Shown here piece by piece: positions 59,025-64,000 of a stretch of DNA of 64,000 nt. The position numbers and the translations under genes were made by a program. The notes under the pieces were generated by a model. The model had not been told where the DNA came from and did not search any database. It saw nothing but the letters and a program-made list of their open reading frames with translations. Positions within the stretch are counted from its first letter, which is position 1; each line of letters opens with the position of its first letter. Source of the stretch: Nomascus leucogenys. Taxonomy: Eukaryota; Chordata; Mammalia; Primates; Hylobatidae. The stretch spans positions 59,807,001 through 59,871,000 of the forward strand of contig NC_044402.1 of the NCBI RefSeq assembly GCF_006542625.1, in the 5' to 3' direction.

Positions 59025-59274
59025 AGAGTACAGTGACACAATCATAGCTCACTGCAGTCTCCACCTCCTGGGCTCAAGCAATCCTCCTGCCTCAGCCTCC
59101 AAAGTAGCTAGGATTACAGGCAGTAGCACCACCACACCCAGCTAATTTTTAAATTTTTTGTAGAAACAGGGTCTTGCTATGTTGCCCAGGCTGGTCTCAA
59201 ATTTCTGGCCTCAAGCAATCCTCCTGCCTCAGCCTCCCAAAGTGCTGGGATTACAGGCATAAGCCACCACTCCC

Positions 59275-59809
59275 TTATACAGCCTTTCAAAATGGCAGGT
59301 AGAGAAAACAATGCATATGATTCTTCTTCAAAATATCACTGGGATTCAACACAAAAGAGCATATACTGTATGATTCCACTCATGAACTTCTAGAAGAGAT
59401 AAAAGATCAGTGATTCCCTCTGCAGTGTGTTGGAGGAGGGGATTAACTGGGAAGGGACCTGAGGGAGCTTTCTGGGGTGAGGTTGACAGTGTGTATCTTG
59501 ATGGGGTAAGGTGACAACATGTAAGCATGTGTCAAAACTATAACAAGATGTATGCATTTTACTACAAATAAACTACCTCAATGAAAATCATTAGAAGGCA
59601 AATATATATATATTTACACAAAGTATAAAGTATATTTATATAAAATATGCATAAAATATGTATTATATGTATATATTTACCTGTGTGCATGTATTTACAT
59701 GTGTGTATGTACTTACATATCACAGGCTATACACAGACACGTACACACACATATGATTCATAGGTATGTACAGTCTCTTATGGAAAGCTGTAAGTCTTAA
59801 GAAAAACTA
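59275..59809. other. Unassigned sequence with TA/TG-rich run
   Basis: 'gatgtatgcattttactacaaataaac' is followed by a TATATA/GTGTATG-rich stretch at 59600-59755. No gene. Confidence 0.5.
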
Positions 59810-60106
59810 GGCCAGGCGTGGTGGCTCAAGACTGTAATCCCAGGCCGAGGTGGGTGGATCACGAGGTCAGGAGATCAAGACCATCCTGGCTAACATGGTG
59901 AAACCCCGACTCTACGAAAAATACAAAAAATTAGCCGGGCGTGGTGGTGGTCGCCTGTAGTCCTAGCTACTCAGCAGGCTAAGGCAGGAGAATGGCATGA
60001 ACCCAGGAGGTGGAGCTTGCAGTGAGCCGAGATTGCGCCACTGCCCTCCAGCCTGGGCAACAGAGCAAGACTCTGTCTCAAAAAAAAAAAAAAAAGAAAA
60101 GAAAAA
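59810..60106 (+). repeat. Alu
   Basis: GGCCAGGCGTGGTGGCTCAA to an A-rich tail. GAAAAACTA before and GGAAAACTA after suggest a target duplication. A short internal deletion removes 'gcactttgggagg'. Confidence 0.96.
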
Positions 60107-60649
60107 GGAAAACTAAAAGCCACTTTGATTTGGGCCTTAAGCTTTAGGTCTGAAATGACTTGGAAAGCTTGTTCAAACCCTGTTCTTCAAAACAAACAAA
60201 CAAACGAACAAACCATCCTCTTCAAATGAGTAAACTGACAGGATGTGTCCTACCCAAAGTCTCACAGCAAATCAGCAGCAGAGCAGTGAACAGTCCCAGA
60301 CTTTCCCAGTCCTAGCCTGGGATTGGTTTCTCTGGTCTGGACCAGTGCCAGAAAAAGTAGATAAAACAGAAGACCATCGGTGATTTTATGAACTAATTTC
60401 ATTTAAACCATCAAATCTAGAGCTAAATAGTACCCCTGACCAAGCCTAGTCTAAATCAGGAGATTAACTTTCAAACAATAAAATGTATTTACCTTCATGA
60501 GGCTGAGTTGAAAATTTCCACTCCATTAAAATGACAGACTTACTACCCCATGCTTACTCTCCCTGCCCATATACAAATATCCAAATGACTGGCAAGAGGC
60601 TGTGAGCTAAGTAGGAAGACATGTAAGAGTCATAAAACTGACTCACTGT
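60107..60649. other. Mostly unassigned; weak MIR-like piece
   Basis: A CAAA repeat at 60188-60213 is followed by 'atgagtaaactgacaggatgtg...gtctcacagcaaatcagcag', which is MIR-like but weak. Confidence 0.35.
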
Positions 60650-61385
60650 GGGGCCTTGGCAAGTCTCCTACTGTGATACAATAAGAAATATATATTTGGT
60701 CTTTGTCCAGGTTCCTGGCACACCTCACCCAAAACCCCTGGAATCTCCTGAGAGATAAATGTCTTTTGTATGCTAATGAGATTACTAGGGGTTGGGGCTC
60801 CCTAGCCAGAAAGACCAAGGTACATTTCAGTGTTGGAACTTTTAGCCGTACCCTCATCCCACCTTACCTCCGGAGAGGGGAGAGGGACTGGACGTTGAGT
60901 TAAAGAGGGACTGGAGGTTGAGTTATTCACCCATGGCCAGATTTAATCACTCATGCCCACACAATGAAACCTCCATTAATACCCCTAAACGATGGGGTTC
61001 AAAGAACTTCCAGGTTGAACACATAAAGGTGCTGGGAGGCTAGCACAGAAGTTCTCTGCCCCTTCCCCACACCTTGCCTGATGAATCTCTTCCATTTGGC
61101 TGTTCCTGAGTTGTATCCTTTGTCACGAAAATGTAAGTAAAGTGTTCTCCTGAGTTTTGTGAGCCATTCAAGCATATGATCAAACATGGGGAAGGCATCA
61201 CGGGAATCCCCAATTTATAGCCGGTCATGGGAAGTACAGATGGTAACCAGGAACTTGTGACTGGCATGTGAAGTGGGGGCAGTCTTGTGGGACTGAGCCC
61301 GTAACCTCTGGGGTCTGCACCAGCTCCAGGTAGTTAGTGTCAGAACTGAATTCAATTGTAGGACATCCAGTTGATATCAGAAAAA
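60650..61385 (+). mobile_element. LTR remnant, family unassigned
   Basis: The block 'aatccccaatttatagccggtc', 'aacttgtgactggcatgtgaagtgggggcagtcttgtggg', 'gactgagcccgtaacctctggggtctg' and 'agtgtcagaactgaattcaattgtagg' is one I associate with primate endogenous-retrovirus LTR 3' parts. I cannot name the family safely. It is followed by an A-rich CAAAAA stretch. No retroviral coding region is attached. Confidence 0.5.
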
Positions 61386-62256
61386 AACAAAAACAAAAAC
61401 CAAAAAAATCCCTGCACATTTGCTGTCAGAAATGTCATACATCACAGACACCCTCTCTGGCCTTGTTTCCACAACCTGTAAAAATCAGAGGGTTGGACCA
61501 AATACCACTAAGACCCTTTCAACTACAGTCTTCTGATTCTTTGAATTGCTGGTTTAAGAATTTCCACAGTTAGCATAGGAGACTCTCGCTCTCTGGAAGC
61601 CACTAGCAAATTCAGCTTTCAAACCCCAAGCAACATCATTTCTCAGGCCTCATTTCCTATTTCGACTAATGACGTGCCAGAAATCTGTGTGATTTCTCCT
61701 TTGAGGAGCAGCGAAAAAAACTCCACAGTGTCCTATTACAGGACCCAGCTCTTGTCCCCAGCTCTCAAAGACAGCCCAATTCTCTGAGATGAAAGAATCA
61801 GTCTCTCTCCATTACACTCAATTTTAAACCAAAACCCAAAACAGAATTTTTGACATGCCTTCCAGACTACAAGGCTTATGCTTCATTAATGATTAAAAGA
61901 GCAGCTGGTAATGTCTTAAAAGCAAGTTGGTCAGTTAGACAACTTAGCATCTGTTTAAATTCCATCTTTTCCTCCATCCAACAATGTAGTTCTAAAGCAA
62001 ATCCAAAGAGAAAGTAAAATACACAGGTCTTCCATTACTAAGAAGTGCCTCAGCGAGGATGTAAGAAAGCATGTCCTCAGAAAACTTGCTGGTATGAAGA
62101 GGACACTTGTACACTGAGTTATGAGAGGAGAACTGAAACTGAGTACATAATTTACAATACTAGTGTAGGTCTGGATTTAAGACAACTATTACTAGATTTT
62201 TCAGCTACCAAGTTCATTCAGGCATTCATTCACTCAATCCCACAAACAATACTAAG
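61386..62256. other. Unassigned sequence; MIR-like piece at 61430-61545
   Basis: 'ccttgtttccacaacctgtaaaaatcagagggttggacc' resembles a MIR-type SINE. The remainder shows no gene or named repeat. Confidence 0.4.
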
Positions 62257-62361
62257 CTCTCTGGTTTAGTGCTTAAGAGCACCAGATCTGCTGCCCACAG
62301 ACCTGGGTTCAAATCCCTGCTCTGCCACTGAAAATCCACAGACCTTGAGGAAGGTACTTGA

Positions 62362-62661
62362 CTTTTTTTTTTTTGAGACAGGGTCTCTGGCTCTGTCACC
62401 CAGACTGGAGTGTAGTGGCACAATCTCAGCTCACAGCAACCTCTGCCTCCTGGGCTCATGCCATCCTCCCACCTCAGCCTCCTCCCAAGTAGCTGGGACT
62501 ACAGGTGCACGCCACCATGCCCAGCTAATTTTTGTATTTTTTTGTAGAGACGGAATTTCGCCATGTTGCCCAGACTGGTCTCGAACTCCTGAGCTCAAGC
62601 GATCCTCCCATCTTGGCTGTCCAGAATATTAGTATTACAGGCATGAGCCATTGAGCCCAAC
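62362..62661 (-). repeat. Alu inserted in the MIR
   Basis: T run, then 'gagacagggtctctggctctgtcacccag ... gagccattgagcccaac'. GGTACTTGAC before and GGTATTTCAC after are an aged target duplication. The 95-codon frame 62345-62632 is Alu-derived. Confidence 0.95.
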
Positions 62662-62715
62662 TGGTATTTCACTTCTAGGCCTTAGTTTCCTACTCTTTTA
62701 AAATATGACTGATAG

Positions 62716-62770
62716 GCTTGGGTGACACAGTGAGAGTCTGTCTCAAAAAAAAAAAAAAAAAAAAAAAAAA
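62716..62770 (+). repeat. Alu 3' tail only
   Basis: 'cttgggtgacacagtgagagtctgtctc' followed by about 26 A. Only the last ~30 bp of an Alu are present. Confidence 0.85.
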
Positions 62771-63304
62771 CAGAGTGATAATACCTGCCTTACAGAATTG
62801 TTGTGGGAATTAAAGAAAAGAATGCATGTAAACTACATAACCCAGTACCTAGTAAGGAGAGACATTCTGACTGCTACTAATAGCACCATCCTTATCTTTA
62901 AGGCATTGTGTTAGATTCTACTGAAAGATAAGGGCATGACACGGAAGGTACAAGCAACAAAAGAAAAAAATAGAGAAACTGGACTTAAAACTTTTGTGCA
63001 TTAAAGGACACTATCAACAGGGTATAAAAGGCAATCCACAGAATGGGAGAAAATATTTGTAAATCACATATCTGATAAGAGATTAATATTCAGAATATAT
63101 AGAGAACTCCTAAAACCGAACAACAAAACCCAATTAAAAACTAGGCAAAGGATTTGAACAGACATTTCTCCAAAGAAGATATACAAATGGCCAATAAGCA
63201 CATGAAAAGATGCTCAATATCACTAATCACAAAGAAAATGCAAATCAAAACCACAGTGAGACACCAATTCATATCCATTAGGATGGCCACTATAAAGAAA
63301 AAAA

Positions 63305-63622
63305 ATGAACCAAGTGCAGGGGTTCACGTCCTATAATCCCAACACTTTGGGAGGCCAAGATGGGAGGATCACTTGAGTCCGAGAAGTCCAGGAGTTTAAG
63401 ACTAGTCTGGGATACATGGGGAGGCCTTGTCTCTACAAAAAAAAGAATTTTTGTTTTTTTAATTAGCTGACATGGTGGTGCATGCCTATAGTCCTAGCTA
63501 CTCAGGAGACTAAGGCAGGAGGATTGCTCGAGTTCAGAAGTTCGAGGCTGCAGTGAGCTATGATCATGCCACTGTACTCTAGCCTGGGTGACAGAAGGAG
63601 ACCCTGTCTCTTAAAAAAAAAT
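63305..63622 (+). repeat. Alu (older type)
   Basis: 'gtgcaggggttcacgtcctataatccc' to 'gaccctgtctcttaaaaaaaaa'. The right arm has 'gaggctgcagtgagctatgatcatgcc', typical of older AluS/J. Confidence 0.93.
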
Positions 63623-63626
63623 TGAA

Positions 63627-63920
63627 GGGCTGGGCACAGTGGCTTACACCTGTAATCCCAGCACTGTGGGAGGCCGAGGCAGGCGGATCATGAGGTCAGG
63701 AGATCGAGACCATCCTGGCTAACACGATGAAACCCCGTCTCTACTAAAAATACAAAAATTAGCCGGGCATGGTGGCAGGCGCCTGTAGTCCCAGCTACTC
63801 AGGAGGCTGAGGCAGGAGAATGGTATGAACCCGGGAGGCGGAGCTTGTGGTGAGCAGAGATCACACCACTGCACTCCAGCCTGGGCAACAGAGCAAGACT
63901 CCATCTCAAAAAAAAAAAAA
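63627..63920 (+). repeat. Alu (AluS/Y type)
   Basis: GGGCTGGGCACAGTGGCTTA to the A tail. AAATTGAA on both sides (near 63619-63626 and 63919-63926) is a likely target duplication. Reverse frames 63719-63987 are Alu-derived. Confidence 0.97.
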
Positions 63921-64000
63921 ATTGAAAACAGACATGAATAGATATGTGTACACTCATGTTCATATCAGCATTATTTACAATAGCCAAAAAGTGGAAGCAA

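Larger units (their letters stand above)
57451..59274 (-). repeat. Alu split by an LTR12C insertion
   Basis: The left piece (57451-57503: 'gagatggaatcttgctctgtcacccaggct') and the right piece (59025-59274: 'gagtacagtgacacaatcatagctcactg ... ataagccaccac') join into one reverse Alu once the LTR is removed. Confidence 0.95.
62257..62870 (+). repeat. MIR SINE split by an Alu and an Alu tail
   Basis: The 5' part (62257-62360: 'ttagtgcttaagagcaccagatctgctg...gggttcaaatccctgctctgccactg') and the 3' parts (62675-62712 'taggccttagtttcctactc', 62772-62870 'gtgataatacctgccttacagaattgttgtggg') form one MIR in order. Confidence 0.85.
62960..64000 (+). mobile_element. LINE-1 (L1MA/L1PB-type) ORF2 fragment carrying two Alus
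   Basis: ORF2 segment 'ggcaaaggatttgaacagacatttctcc ... gagacaccaattcatatccattaggatggcc' at 62975-63304. L1 resumes at 63922 ('catgttcatatcagcattatttacaatagccaaaaag') and leaves the window. The frame MNRHFSKEDIQMANKHMKRC (63154-63336) is L1 ORF2. Confidence 0.88.

Noticed and set aside
58374..59064. Overlapping frames of 164, 187, 89 and 90 codons, Pro/Ala/Arg-rich
   Set aside because: They coincide with the GC-rich 5' third of LTR12C on both strands. LTRs do not encode these.
63154..63336. Frame with MNRHFSKEDIQMANKHMKRC considered as a gene
   Set aside because: It is the L1 ORF2 segment of an old LINE-1.

Overview
The window is mammalian nuclear DNA from a catarrhine primate, human or a close relative. 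It carries Alu elements, a 6.15-kb L1PA-type LINE-1, a MaLR LTR of MST/THE1 type and an ERV9 LTR (LTR12C). There are no prokaryotic features: no operons, no CRISPR array, and no rRNA or tRNA gene that I could recognise. Nearly all open frames over 60 codons fall inside repeats.

Gene content. Two coding exons are supported, both on the + strand, at 8051-8114 and 11746-11934. They read as consecutive exons of an HMG-CoA lyase family gene and fit HMGCLL1 (the extramitochondrial HMGCL paralogue) best. They have consensus splice sites, join in frame, and contain the metal-binding His-x-His of the lyase. I did not find the preceding exon, or the following one carrying the catalytic-cysteine loop. 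Bases 1-8050 are therefore intron, and the sequence after 11934 is most simply read as the next intron.

Layout. 1-12 kb: HMGCLL1 introns with old DNA transposons (Tigger, MER2, MER1, MER5), L2 and MIR. 12-29 kb: AT-rich intron with one Alu, microsatellites, old L1 pieces, an MLT1A-like LTR and an L1MA-type element. 29-37 kb: old + strand L1 sequence invaded by two younger, 5'-inverted L1 copies. 37-39.4 kb: an MST/THE1-type LTR with an internal triplicated 20-mer, a stretch I cannot identify, and an 0.8-kb palindromic TA-rich minisatellite. 40-43.5 kb: MIR, L2 and old L1. 43575-49723: a full-length but dead L1PA on the - strand, with its 5'UTR promoter and an antisense ORF0 remnant. 49.7-64 kb: clearly GC-richer and Alu-dense, with a solo LTR12C inserted into an Alu, another LTR remnant, MIRs and old L1.

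The points most worth a second look are: a ~58-bp near-identical direct repeat flanking the 189-bp HMGCLL1 exon; the palindromic TA array; three 5'-inverted L1s within 8 kb; the LTR12C promoter; and the compositional step exactly at the L1PA 5' end. I see no convincing undescribed biological system. Repeat names come from remembered consensus sequences, so subfamily labels are provisional.
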